54,575 bases of DNA, taken from positions 1 to 54,575 of the forward strand of contig NZ_DVEH01000031.1 in the NCBI RefSeq assembly GCF_015295825.1. The letters are read 5' to 3'. The notes under the pieces are model-generated. The model was not told the origin of the DNA, ran no database searches, and saw nothing but the letters and a program-made list of their open reading frames with translations. Origin of the DNA: Thermosynechococcus sp. M98_K2018_005. Its GTDB lineage: Bacteria > Cyanobacteriota > Cyanobacteriia > Thermosynechococcales > Thermosynechococcaceae. The stretch's first letter is position 1. Every line of letters starts with the position of its first letter. Of this stretch, positions 15,401 to 24,003 are shown in pieces. Both the position numbers and the translations under genes were made by a program.

Positions 15401-15619
15401 ACGGCCATCTCCTTTATTCTGGGCATCTTCCCGCTGGTCATTGCTACGGGTGCCGGGGCAAAATCCCGTCACTCCTTGGGAACAAGTGTCACGGGCGGCA
15501 TGCTTGCGGCCACACTTCTCAGTTTCTTTGTGGTGCCGATCATTTACATCCTCGTTAAGGAACTAGTGGCGCGGCTGACCAAGGAGAAGCTTGAGGAAGC
15601 AACCCCAACGGAGTCTTAA
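12485..15619 (+). CDS. RND multidrug efflux pump (HAE1/AcrB family)
   Basis: This 1044-residue inner-membrane proton antiporter has the full RND plan: TM1 at the N-terminus (FIKRPVFATVCSLLIILVG), a large periplasmic loop, TM2-6, a second loop and TM7-12. The proton-relay aspartates stand in TM4 (GLVVDDAIVVVENV). Other family marks are FPGVTGRLYQQFALTI and GLASKNAILIVEFANQ. The length is normal for the HAE1 group and no break is visible. It is cotranscribed with the adaptor six bases upstream. Substrates cannot be predicted. Confidence 0.95.
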   Translation: MISDFFIKRPVFATVCSLLIILVGTIALPTLPIEYYPNVTPPTIQVSANYAGANAETVETNVTTILETQINGVEGMDYIDSTSDSFGNSNITITFTEGYDENIAAVDVNNLVASVTSQLPPEVINTGVNVSKSTNQIVLALALYPEEGYNYDSTFISNYATLYVVQPLQRLNGVGQVQVFGQRTYAMRIWLDPNRLASRGLTAQDVVRALSDQNVQVGAGIIGAPPAPEGQEFQISIQAQSRLASEEEFADIIIQRGEDGSVIRIRDVGRTELGAQNYNTNFQFDGRDAVGIGIYQLSGANALDIARAVEAEMAILAEKFPPGLKWSVGFSTTDAVQESIKEVVITLIVAIILVIAVIFLFLQDWRATIIPSVTIPVSLVGTFAFMKAFDFSINSLTMFGLVLATGLVVDDAIVVVENVTRLMEDEGMPPQEAASRSMAEVTGALIATSLVMMAVFIPVAFFPGVTGRLYQQFALTIVFSIALSTFNALTLSPPLCALLLRRERPPMANFILFRWINRFIDTMRRGYERNLNRVVRLKYWVLAGFVALLGLTYGLFQIVPGGFVPEEDQGYFVTLVQSPQGVSLEYTSNIVFKAADAIAQNPAVEHTFAIGGFSFFGTGSDKGIIFTSLKPWSQRPTLDQLLPQFQKAVGGELGAVVFSSNVPTINLGGSGLGGFDMQVMDQQGLGLQALASSVNELILKANRTPGFVAVNTPFAINAPQLNVTVDRTRALALGIPLKDIFNAMQIYLGSLYVNQFTIFARSYQVIVQADKQFRSNPDDINRIYVRSEQNALIPLSNLVTIEQVSAPPIIYHHNLFRSAQVTGQNIPPLSDSQAMMTMASLAQEVLPNGIGYSWTGLSLESIRSAGQAPLIFGLGLVFVFLVLSAQYESYIDPLIIILSVPLAIMGALLAQWWRGLSNDVFCQIGLVMLIGLASKNAILIVEFANQIRESRGTSIVKSVITAAEERLRPILMTAISFILGIFPLVIATGAGAKSRHSLGTSVTGGMLAATLLSFFVVPIIYILVKELVARLTKEKLEEATPTES

Positions 15620-15682
15620 CTTACTTTACAATTCGCAAAACTCTTGTATTGTGGGGAATGATCCTTTGGCTTGTTCGTGATC

Positions 15683-18118
15683 ATGCCCAAACAACTGGAT
15701 TTGCTGACCTCTGGACAGGTGATTCCGACACCACTGCACAGTGAAATGCAACGCTCCTATCTGGAGTACGCCATGAGTGTGATTGTGGGGCGGGCACTAC
15801 CAGATGTGCGGGATGGGCTAAAACCGGTGCATCGGCGGATTCTCTATGCCATGTACGAGTTGGGGCTGACGCCCGATCGCCCCTTTCGCAAGTGTGCACG
15901 GGTGGTGGGGGATGTGCTGGGGAAATATCACCCCCACGGGGATCAAGCGGTCTATGAGGCACTGGTGCGCCTGGTACAGCCCTTTAGTAGTCGCTATCCC
16001 CTCTTGGCAGGGCATGGCAATTTTGGCTCCATTGATGATGATCCTCCGGCGGCGATGCGCTATACGGAAACGCGCTTAGCAGCGATCGCCCACCGCACGC
16101 TACTGCAGAATATCAGCGACGCCATTGTGGATTTTGTCCCCAACTTTGACAGTTCCCAAGAGGAGCCATTGGTGCTGCCGGCACAACTGCCGATTTTGCT
16201 GTTGAATGGCTCAACGGGAATTGCTGTGGGTATGGCCACAAATATCCCCCCCCACAATCTGGGGGAAGTGGTGGATGCTCTGATTGCGCTCATTGATTGC
16301 CCCCATCTCTCCCTAGAGGAACTGCTCACCCACCTACCGGGACCCGACTTTCCCACGGGGGGCGTGATTGTGGATGGGGCAGAATTGCTGCGCGCCTATG
16401 CCACGGGGCGAGGGACGATCACGCTGCGGGGGGTGGTCACCCTTGAGGATATTCAGCCCGGACGCGGCCGCCACCGTCGCCAAGCCATTGTGGTGACGGA
16501 GCTACCCTATCAGGTGAATAAGGCGGCATGGATTGAGAAGGTGGCGGATTTGGTGAATCAAGGTCGCCTTGAGGGCATTGCCGATCTGCGGGATGAGAGC
16601 GATCGCGAGGGGCTGCGGGTGGTGATTGAACTGAAGCGGGATGCCTCAGCGGCGCAACTCTTGGAGCAACTCTACCGCCTAACGGCACTGCAAGTCACCT
16701 ATGGCATCAACTTGATGGCACTGGTGGGCAATCAACCCCGCCAACTCTCCCTGAAGGAGATTCTCAGTGAGTTTCTTCAGTTCCGGGAGCAGACCCTGCT
16801 ACGGCAGTATCGCCATGAGCTTGAAACCGCTCAAGCCCGCCAGCATGTGGTGACAGGACTCTTAATCGGTCTCAGTGCGGTGGCTCAGGTGATTGAGATT
16901 TTGCGATCGGCAGCGGATGGCAGTACCGCCCAGCGGGAATTGATGACACGCTTGGGTTTGAGCGATCGCCAAGCCAGTGCCCTGATTGCCATGCCCCTAC
17001 GCCGCCTCACCCAACAGGAGCGTCAAGAACTGGAACGGGAACAGGCGGAGCTACAAGCGCGGATTGCCCAGTTGGAAACCCTAATTAGCCAGCGTCCGGA
17101 GCGCCTCAAGGCACTGAAGAAAGAATTACGTCAGTTAAAGAAGGAGTTTGCCGATCTCCGCCGCACCCAAATCCTCACGGCAGCGCCGCCGCCCCCCACA
17201 ACCGTGGAGACCAATGGTCGTGACGATACGCCCCTGTGGGTCGAAGTGAATCATCGCGGTTACGGGCGCTGTCTGTGCCAGCGCAGTCGGGGGAGTATCC
17301 AATGGCAGACGTGGCTACCGTGGTCAGAGCCATTGCCTTTGGCCTTCTCGGTACAGCCTAGAGATCGCCTGTGGGTGTTTACCGAAAGCGGCAAAGTCTA
17401 TCCGTTGCCTGTAGAGCGATTACCCGTTACCAGCCGCCGTGAGAGCGATCGCGGTCAACCCCTACTGACTCTCTTGCCGGAGTCGGCGCAAGGGGAAACT
17501 CTCCTTACTGTCTTTCCCAGTCAAGCCACAGTAGAGAAGCTGATTCTGCTGACGCGCCAAGGCCGCATTAAGGTCATTCCAATCTCAGATCTCCAAGACC
17601 TGAGCGGGCGCGGTCTCCAACTCACAAAACTCAAGGCGGGAGATGCCCTCGGTTGGGTTCTGCCTGCGGATGCAGAGCATTTGGTCTTAGCCACCTCGCG
17701 GGGGCGGGTCTTTCACTTTTTAATCCCCGATATTCCCGCTTTGGGACGGCTGAATCAAGGCCAAGCGGCGGTGCGCCTCAGTGTGCAGGAGACCTTGGTG
17801 GGGGCGATCGCCCTGTCGGAACTGGAGAATGTTATCTTTGTTACCGCTTCAGGCCTTGGTAAACAAGTGCCCCTGCCCCTAATGGAAGTTGTGCCCCTTG
17901 GTCATTTAGGCCAGTTAGCGATGCCCCTGCGGCAAAAATCAGATCGCTTGGCGGGCATTGGCCGTGGCGGTAGCCCCCTAGCACTAGTGACGACCCAAGA
18001 GCGAGCCTGGATCACCAACGGCGAAGAGATACCCCTCCTCAATAAAGAGGCGGTGGGGGTGGCGATCGCTCCCCTTGATCCGAGGGAACAGATTCAGGCG
18101 GTGGTGCCGTTGGTCTAA
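15683..18118 (+). CDS. gyrA: type IIA topoisomerase subunit A (GyrA/ParC-like)
   Basis: This 811-residue DNA-cleaving subunit has the N-terminal winged-helix region with [21 protein letters not shown], the QRDR-type stretch [16 protein letters not shown] and the catalytic Tyr in [11 protein letters not shown] coiled-coil gate (about 370-495) follows, then a beta-pinwheel C-terminal domain. At the place where GyrA normally has its QRRGG box the text reads [10 protein letters not shown], so the wrapping signature is degenerate or absent. That fits the second GyrA-like paralogue of cyanobacteria, or a ParC-type decatenase. ATG 15683 is taken instead of TTG 15671. The last 80 bases overlap the convergent tilS gene. 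Confidence 0.85.
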   Translation: MPKQLDLLTSGQVIPTPLHSEMQRSYLEYAMSVIVGRALPDVRDGLKPVHRRILYAMYELGLTPDRPFRKCARVVGDVLGKYHPHGDQAVYEALVRLVQPFSSRYPLLAGHGNFGSIDDDPPAAMRYTETRLAAIAHRTLLQNISDAIVDFVPNFDSSQEEPLVLPAQLPILLLNGSTGIAVGMATNIPPHNLGEVVDALIALIDCPHLSLEELLTHLPGPDFPTGGVIVDGAELLRAYATGRGTITLRGVVTLEDIQPGRGRHRRQAIVVTELPYQVNKAAWIEKVADLVNQGRLEGIADLRDESDREGLRVVIELKRDASAAQLLEQLYRLTALQVTYGINLMALVGNQPRQLSLKEILSEFLQFREQTLLRQYRHELETAQARQHVVTGLLIGLSAVAQVIEILRSAADGSTAQRELMTRLGLSDRQASALIAMPLRRLTQQERQELEREQAELQARIAQLETLISQRPERLKALKKELRQLKKEFADLRRTQILTAAPPPPTTVETNGRDDTPLWVEVNHRGYGRCLCQRSRGSIQWQTWLPWSEPLPLAFSVQPRDRLWVFTESGKVYPLPVERLPVTSRRESDRGQPLLTLLPESAQGETLLTVFPSQATVEKLILLTRQGRIKVIPISDLQDLSGRGLQLTKLKAGDALGWVLPADAEHLVLATSRGRVFHFLIPDIPALGRLNQGQAAVRLSVQETLVGAIALSELENVIFVTASGLGKQVPLPLMEVVPLGHLGQLAMPLRQKSDRLAGIGRGGSPLALVTTQERAWITNGEEIPLLNKEAVGVAIAPLDPREQIQAVVPLV

Positions 18119-19079
18119 CCCATTCAAGCCACTGGCCACAAACCCGTAGGTGGTACCCCCCCGGCAGCGTTGAGGTTTGGCTGCCATTGCCTGCTGTGAT
18201 CAGGGGACGCACCGCTTCAATTAGGCTAAAATCTACACCCCGTTTCAGGTGCTGACGCAGAAATCGCTGGATCAAGCGGCGTTGCAGGGCGAGGGGTAAT
18301 TCCCGTAGGCGCAGCCGATCCAAGGCAGGGGGATGCTCGCGGATCACGGTGGGGGCAAGACGATCCACCTCAGCCTCGAAATAGGCGCGATCGCTGGCGA
18401 GCAGTTCAGCAGTTTGGGCAAGCACCTGTTCCACATTCGGATTAAAGTGCTGTTGTAGATAGGGAATTAACTCCAAACGCAGCCGATTGCGGCGATAGTT
18501 GAGATGGTGGTTCGTTGCATCCTGCCACACAGGTAATCCGTAGACTTGGCAAAAGGCAGCCGTTTCCGCTCGCGTCATCCCTAGGAGCGGGCGTACCAAC
18601 TGAATCGCACCCAAAGAACGGCTAGGCAAGAGGGTGGCTAGGCCATCGGGGCTGGTGCCACGCAATAGATGCAGGAGGAGACTTTCGGCGCGATCGCTCT
18701 GGGTGTGGGCTGTCACCACATGGGTACAATCCAACGCCTTGGCCACGGTCTCAAAGACTTGGTAGCGCCATGAACGAGCTGCTGCTTCGGTTTGCGGCAT
18801 CGGCGGCGCACTTACCACCTCACAGGGCAGGTGCCATTGCTGCGCTAGCGCCTGGACAAAATTTGCATTGGCAGCGCTATCTGCACGCCAGCGGTGATCA
18901 CAGTGGACAGCCACCAAAAACCACTGCCAGTGGGGCTGTAGATCGAGCAACAGGCGTGTTAAACAAACGGAGTCTTGCCCCCCCGACAGAGCAATGAGGA
19001 TGCGTGCCCCCACAGGGAGCCATTGCTGGGTTTTTAAGGTGGTATGCAGGCGGGCGTGGTCAATGCCCCACACTTGCAA
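18039..19079 (-). CDS. tilS: tRNA(Ile)-lysidine synthase
   Basis: TilS attaches lysine to C34 of tRNA-Ile(CAU), changing its codon from AUG to AUA. The 346-residue reading has the PP-loop ATPase motif SGGQDSVCL (near residue 30) and the family segments [34 protein letters not shown] and [12 protein letters not shown]. The start appears to be TTG 19079, or GTG two codons later; no ATG is near. The final 27 or so residues are proline-rich and antisense to the end of the topoisomerase gene, so this tail is probably not part of the fold. It follows ccsA by seven bases. Confidence 0.9.
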   Translation of the reverse strand: MQVWGIDHARLHTTLKTQQWLPVGARILIALSGGQDSVCLTRLLLDLQPHWQWFLVAVHCDHRWRADSAANANFVQALAQQWHLPCEVVSAPPMPQTEAAARSWRYQVFETVAKALDCTHVVTAHTQSDRAESLLLHLLRGTSPDGLATLLPSRSLGAIQLVRPLLGMTRAETAAFCQVYGLPVWQDATNHHLNYRRNRLRLELIPYLQQHFNPNVEQVLAQTAELLASDRAYFEAEVDRLAPTVIREHPPALDRLRLRELPLALQRRLIQRFLRQHLKRGVDFSLIEAVRPLITAGNGSQTSTLPGGYHLRVCGQWLEWVRPTAPPPESVPSDQGERSPPPPPLY

Positions 19080-19086
19080 TAACCCA

Positions 19087-20046
19087 CTAGAAAAACCAAC
19101 CGTAGGAGTGTAGGCCTTTCCCTAGCAAATTCACCCCTAAATAGCAGACCCAGACCACGCCAAAACCAACAGTGGCGAGAATCGCGGGTTTGCGTCCCTG
19201 CCAATCGCGGGTAATGCGGGCATGGAGATAAGCCGCATACACCAGCCAGACAATCAGTGCCCAAGTTTCTTTCGGATCCCAACTCCAAGGCGCCCCCCAA
19301 GCCTCATTGGCCCACACGGCGCCAGAGATAATCCCGATGGTCAGCAGCGGAAAGCCAAGACCAATCATGCGGTAGCTCAAGTTATCGAGGGTCTCGGCTA
19401 AGGTTAGGCGTTGCAAACTCAATTCCAGGGTGGGTTGGGTGAGTACCGTGGTGCCGCCGTCCCCGGTCGAGGATTCTAAAGAAGGTTCTGGCGTGCGAGT
19501 GCGGAAGCTGCCTGTGCCCACGGAGCTGCCCTTGAGGCTGACGGGTTTACCCCATGTCACCACCAAGAAGGCAATCGCCAGCAGTGACCCCACCATCAAG
19601 GTGGCATAGCTGAGCATCATCACACTGACGTGCATCATTAACCAGTTGGACTTCAGGGCAGGCACCAGAGGCGCTGACTGTTGCATTTCCGAGGGGAGCG
19701 AGAGAGCCGCAAAGGCGGTAATTCCCATGGCAACTGGTGCGGTAACAACCCCCACAAGGCGCTGGCCACTGATGGACTCGGCGACAAAGTGCATTGCTGT
19801 CAAACCCCAGCACAGGAAAAAGAGGGATTCGTAGAGATTACTGATGGGAAAGTAGCCCCCCTCAAGCCAACGTGCTGCCAGTAGGCCAGTAATACAGAGA
19901 TTGGCGATCGCCATCCCCGTGCGACCCGCAGCAGTGAGAACAGGCCATTGGGGAAACGCTGCCCCGCACCAGTAGAGCAACATGGTGAGGAAAAGCACCG
20001 CAAAGGCCGTATTATCGAGCCAACCTTCTAAGGTTAATAAATCCAT
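19087..20046 (-). CDS. ccsA: cytochrome c biogenesis protein CcsA (Ycf5)
   Basis: CcsA is the heme-handling membrane part of system II cytochrome c maturation, working with Ccs1/CcsB to deliver heme to cytochromes f, c6 and c550 in the thylakoid lumen. This 319-residue copy has about eight membrane helices, the tryptophan-rich WWD-type motif [18 protein letters not shown], and conserved histidines, for example in LMMHVSVMM and LHSYGWFF. A hydrophilic insert near residues 175-215 (Ser/Thr/Glu-rich) separates the two halves. It heads a short minus-strand unit with tilS. The ATG is at 20046. Confidence 0.93.
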   Translation of the reverse strand: MDLLTLEGWLDNTAFAVLFLTMLLYWCGAAFPQWPVLTAAGRTGMAIANLCITGLLAARWLEGGYFPISNLYESLFFLCWGLTAMHFVAESISGQRLVGVVTAPVAMGITAFAALSLPSEMQQSAPLVPALKSNWLMMHVSVMMLSYATLMVGSLLAIAFLVVTWGKPVSLKGSSVGTGSFRTRTPEPSLESSTGDGGTTVLTQPTLELSLQRLTLAETLDNLSYRMIGLGFPLLTIGIISGAVWANEAWGAPWSWDPKETWALIVWLVYAAYLHARITRDWQGRKPAILATVGFGVVWVCYLGVNLLGKGLHSYGWFF

Positions 20047-20170
20047 AGGTTTTTATTTCGCCAGCCTGCTACTCTTTTGTATTGTACTGTCCGAACTGCG
20101 CTTTTCTGGGATAGGGGAGCGCGTTCCATGCTTGTGAAAGGGGCTGTACCACAATTTCAGCCTGAATCCC

Positions 20171-20176
20171 TATAAT
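20171..20176 (+). promoter_or_regulatory. TATAAT -10 box of the YaaW-family gene
   Basis: An exact TATAAT lies 54 bases before the ATG at 20230. The -35 region is weak. The intergenic stretch 20047-20229 holds this promoter and, on the other strand, a TACAAT that may serve ccsA. Confidence 0.45.
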
Positions 20177-20229
20177 CAGGGGTGAAGCATCATCATGTTC
20201 TATTGTGCTGCTGCTGGAGCGAGAACCCC

Positions 20230-21012
20230 ATGAACGAGCTACGGGCTGCGCTGGAATTGGCGACGGAGGAGGAGTTGCAAGACCTAACAGAAATTCTGTT
20301 TCGTCGTCGGCTCAATCCCTTGGACTATCTAACAACGCCCGATCCCATTGCCGTTCAAGCTCAGGATCGCCAAGCATGGCTCGATGACATTGAAGAGCGG
20401 TTTCGCTTTTTGGCGGCAGATGGTCTGACGGTCCTCAAGGGCAAAGCGCAGCAAATCAGCTATCGGCAAACATTGATGCGGGTCTGTCGCTATCTGAAAA
20501 TTAAGTTTTCCCCCAGTTGGACAGTCCCCGAACTGGAAATGGAAATCTTCTTGAATGTGTTGCAGCGGATGTGGAAAAAGCTGGGGGATGAGGATCGCAA
20601 GGTCCTGGCTGCTCAAATCCAAGATAGCTTGCCCGAACTGCGCCACGGCCACCCGATTTCTATGGCAACCGTACGCCTGATCCTAGAGGGAGGCGCGGCG
20701 ATCGCCATCAGTTCCGTCGTCCGCTCAATGCTGGTGCAGCAGGTGGCACGGCAATTTGCGATTCATTTTGCGGGCTACAAGCTCTCAATTACCCCCTTGG
20801 TGTCACGGGGGGCAGCGATGGGAGCAGCTCGGTTTGCCGTGGGACGCAGTGTCTTGGCCTTTGCCAGTACCGCCCTGTGGGTGTGGTTTATTGCTGACTT
20901 GGGTTGGCGCGCCATTTCCACAAACTATGGGCGCATTATTCCCACTATTTTCGCGATCGCCCAAATTCGTCTTTTGCGGGGTGAGCACGCCTCTGAGTGG
21001 GCAATGGCCTAG
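20230..21012 (+). CDS. YaaW-family protein, function unknown
   Basis: This 260-residue protein matches the YaaW/UPF0174 pattern. The N-terminal half is acidic and helical (ATEEELQDLTEILFRRRLNPLDY; WLDDIEERFRFLAAD). The C-terminal half is hydrophobic with two or three possible membrane segments (ILEGGAAIAISSVVRSML; AAMGAARFAVGRSVLAFAST; LWVWFIADLGWRAI). The family has no established biochemical role that I can name. ATG 20230 is favoured over an upstream in-frame start at 20182 because the family motif starts right after it. It converges on the SNF2 helicase gene with a four-base overlap. Confidence 0.75.
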   Translation: MNELRAALELATEEELQDLTEILFRRRLNPLDYLTTPDPIAVQAQDRQAWLDDIEERFRFLAADGLTVLKGKAQQISYRQTLMRVCRYLKIKFSPSWTVPELEMEIFLNVLQRMWKKLGDEDRKVLAAQIQDSLPELRHGHPISMATVRLILEGGAAIAISSVVRSMLVQQVARQFAIHFAGYKLSITPLVSRGAAMGAARFAVGRSVLAFASTALWVWFIADLGWRAISTNYGRIIPTIFAIAQIRLLRGEHASEWAMA

Positions 21013-23999
21013 AGTGTCATGACTCGCTCTTTATCCAATGTGAGCAGTTGCCGCAGTTGGTCGAGGTTAAGTTCGGTCAGCCAGTGCTCGCCGCTGCCAA
21101 CAAGCATTTCCGCGAGGGCTTTTTTCTGTTCTATTTGCTCGTGGATTTTCTCTTCGAGGGTGCCTGTGCAGACAAATTTGTAGATTTGGACATTGCGGGC
21201 TTGGCCAATGCGGAAGGCGCGATCGCTGGCCTGATTTTCAACGGCAGGGTTCCACCAGCGATCGTAGTGAAAGACATGATTGGCACGGGTGAGATTTAAG
21301 CCCACCCCCCCCGCCTTTAGGGAAAGAATAAACACCGTGGGTGCTTCAGGATCGTGCTGAAAGCGTTCCACCATCAGTTCCCGCTGGGCTTTGGGGGTGC
21401 CTCCTGATAGGAAAAAGATCTCCTGCCGTAGCGCCTTTTCGAGATAGGTTTTTAGGTGGCTGCCAAATTCGGCAAATTGGGTAAAGATAAGGGCGCGATC
21501 GCCCACTTCCTGAAGCTCTTGCAGCATTTCTATGAGGCGTTGCAATTTACCCGAGCGATCGGGGGTATAGTCTTCCTGCTTGAGATACTGCGCGGGATGG
21601 TTACAGATTTGCTTCAGCTTCGTCAGCGTAGCCAAGATATTGCCCCGCCGCTGGATGCCTTCACTATTTTCAATAGCAGCAAGGGAGTCTTCCACCACAG
21701 CATTGTAAAGCTGCATCTGCTCTAGGGTGAGACCGCAATAGACCAGCATCTCCTGTTTTTCGGGCAGGTCTTGGATAATGCTGCGGTCAGTTTTCAGACG
21801 CCGCAGAATGAAGGGCTGAACATAGGTGCGCAAGGCGTTGAGGGAGGTGGTGTCGCCATAGCGTTCAATGGGACGGACATAGCGGTGCTGAAAGTAGGTG
21901 CGATTGCCCAAGTACCCCGGATGCAGAAAGTCCATAATCGACCAGAGTTCAAGGAGCCGATTTTCTAGGGGGGTTCCCGTCAGGGCAATGCGAAACTGGG
22001 CGGAGAGTTCCCGCGCTGCTTGGGACTGCTGGGTGTCGGCATTTTTGATGTTTTGGGCTTCATCGAGTACTAAATGCTGCCATGACACCTGTTGCAAGGT
22101 GGCGCGATCGCGCTGCAGGAGCGCATAACTAGTGAGAATCAGATCGTGAGTTTCGACTTTTTTCTGAAATGCCTTGCCCTTGGGGCGATCGCTGCCGTGG
22201 TGGACGTAGGCACGCAATGTCGGTGCAAACTTTTGGCACTCCCGTAGCCAGTTGCCCAGTACTGAGGTGGGACAGATCAATAGTGTCGGTCGGTAGGCGC
22301 GTCCCGCTTCCTTGAGGTGGAGCAAAAAAGCCAACAGTTGAATCGTTTTCCCCAAGCCCATATCATCGGCCAAGCAAGCCCCCAGCCGCCAGCGTTCCAA
22401 GAAACTCAGCCACGCCACCCCCCGTGCTTGGTAGGGACGCAGTTCACCACAAAATTCCTGCGGCGTCGGCACTGGATCAAGGGTTTGTTTACCCGTGAGC
22501 CTATCGAGTAGTGCCTGAAGGGCATCATTGGCGTCTAGGCCCAGAATGGGTAACTTGGCTACCGTCAGCGTATCCCCGGTGGCAATGCGCAGCGTATCGG
22601 CAAGGGAGAGTTGGCTCTTTTGGGGAGACTGGAGAAACTCTTGAGCAGCCTTGACCTCTTGGGGACGCAGCAGCACCCACTCACCATTGAGATAAACAAG
22701 GGGACTCTCTTGGCGACGCAGTTGATCAAAATCCGCTTCCGAGAGGGGATGCTGCCCCAACTGTAACTGCCACTGAAACTGCATCAAGCTCTCAATACTC
22801 AAGCCGCTAGTGGCCGTGGGCGGCAATGTGGCAATTATCTTCAGGCCCAAGCGATGCTGGGAGCTATTGCGGCGCAAACTCGGCGGCAAAATAATCGCAA
22901 CCCCCTGCTGCTCGAGGGGCGGAATGGCACTTTGCAAGAAGGCATAAACTTCCGTTGTTTGCAGCGTCAGACCCACAGGAGAAGGTTCTTGCAGACTGCG
23001 ATCGAGGGGACGATAAATGCGTGAAGCCAAGCCCAGTCCTCGCAGCAGCGTTTCTTGGGGCTGCCAGAGCACTTGTCCGTGATAGAGGAGGGACTCTTGC
23101 GTACATTGCCAAATCTCTGCTGCTGTCAGCATTGTTTCCGTTTCGCCCTCGGTTTGTAAGCCAAAGGTCAAGCGCCAGTCACCCTCAGCAGGAGGCACCA
23201 GTTGCAGTGCCAATCGCCATTGGGGCCGCAGATCCAACTGCTCGCGGTAGGGTTCTTGCCAACGCTGGAGCCGTTCCACAAAAGAAGGGGGGAAGTCGGG
23301 GTCTTGACCCGTCTTCAGAAAAGCGAGCCAGTGGCTATGCTCCTTTGCCAAGCCCACTTTGGGTAAGTCTAGGGGAGCAAGGGCAGTGCGGAGATAGCCC
23401 TGCAAGGTGTGGTGCAGAAAATCCGCTAATAGATCTGTGGCATGGGGCGGAAACCACAGAGCCGTGGCATCCACTTGATAACAGCGACACAGATGCGGCA
23501 TCAGTTGGCTAAATTGGCGAAAGCGATCGCGATCGGCCCCGTGGGTGAGCAGAATTCGCCAACCCTCCGGCGTCGGCAGGTATTGGCCGCGCACAATTAA
23601 ATCCAGCAACCAGCGACTTACGTGGAACCAATAGCGCAGATCATCTCCAATGCTGCCACTGTCTTGGCCGTAAAGACTCAGTTGATGCAGTTGTTCTAAA
23701 ACTTCTGAAGCTGGAATTGACCAGCCCGGCAACTGCCAGAGAAACAGCGGTTCCCCTTTCACTTCTGCTAGGGGGAGGGGCACGAGTTCATTGCCCTGCA
23801 CTTGGGCGGGTAAAGCCGCATACGTAAAACTGGGACTCGCCTTGGCAAGGGACAGCTGCCGGGAGGTCGCATAGGGATAAGCAGGCACCATCGCTGATGC
23901 CCAAGGCGTGGTTGCCTGAGCCAGCGATCGCCATTCTTCTGCCCAAAGAAAAAATTGTGGCCTCGGCGTTGCCAGCCACGTCCCATGTAAAACAGCCAT
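21009..23999 (-). CDS. SNF2-family DNA helicase/translocase (HepA-like)
   Basis: This 996-residue SWI2/SNF2 ATPase has an N-terminal family-specific region (about 1-470), then the ATPase: DDMGLGKTIQLLAFLL (motif I), ICPTSVLGNW (Ia), DEAQNIKN (II, DEAQ form), ALTGTPLENRL (III), and the second lobe with FTQFAEFGSHLK, LSLKAGGVGLNLT (V) and FRIGQARNVQIY (VI). All catalytic motifs look intact. Bacterial members remodel protein-DNA complexes or aid repair; the precise role here is unknown. It starts four bases after the stop of the GGDEF/EAL gene, so the two are probably cotranscribed. Confidence 0.92.
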   Translation of the reverse strand: MAVLHGTWLATPRPQFFLWAEEWRSLAQATTPWASAMVPAYPYATSRQLSLAKASPSFTYAALPAQVQGNELVPLPLAEVKGEPLFLWQLPGWSIPASEVLEQLHQLSLYGQDSGSIGDDLRYWFHVSRWLLDLIVRGQYLPTPEGWRILLTHGADRDRFRQFSQLMPHLCRCYQVDATALWFPPHATDLLADFLHHTLQGYLRTALAPLDLPKVGLAKEHSHWLAFLKTGQDPDFPPSFVERLQRWQEPYREQLDLRPQWRLALQLVPPAEGDWRLTFGLQTEGETETMLTAAEIWQCTQESLLYHGQVLWQPQETLLRGLGLASRIYRPLDRSLQEPSPVGLTLQTTEVYAFLQSAIPPLEQQGVAIILPPSLRRNSSQHRLGLKIIATLPPTATSGLSIESLMQFQWQLQLGQHPLSEADFDQLRRQESPLVYLNGEWVLLRPQEVKAAQEFLQSPQKSQLSLADTLRIATGDTLTVAKLPILGLDANDALQALLDRLTGKQTLDPVPTPQEFCGELRPYQARGVAWLSFLERWRLGACLADDMGLGKTIQLLAFLLHLKEAGRAYRPTLLICPTSVLGNWLRECQKFAPTLRAYVHHGSDRPKGKAFQKKVETHDLILTSYALLQRDRATLQQVSWQHLVLDEAQNIKNADTQQSQAARELSAQFRIALTGTPLENRLLELWSIMDFLHPGYLGNRTYFQHRYVRPIERYGDTTSLNALRTYVQPFILRRLKTDRSIIQDLPEKQEMLVYCGLTLEQMQLYNAVVEDSLAAIENSEGIQRRGNILATLTKLKQICNHPAQYLKQEDYTPDRSGKLQRLIEMLQELQEVGDRALIFTQFAEFGSHLKTYLEKALRQEIFFLSGGTPKAQRELMVERFQHDPEAPTVFILSLKAGGVGLNLTRANHVFHYDRWWNPAVENQASDRAFRIGQARNVQIYKFVCTGTLEEKIHEQIEQKKALAEMLVGSGEHWLTELNLDQLRQLLTLDKERVMTL

Positions 24000-24003
24000 G
24001 ACG

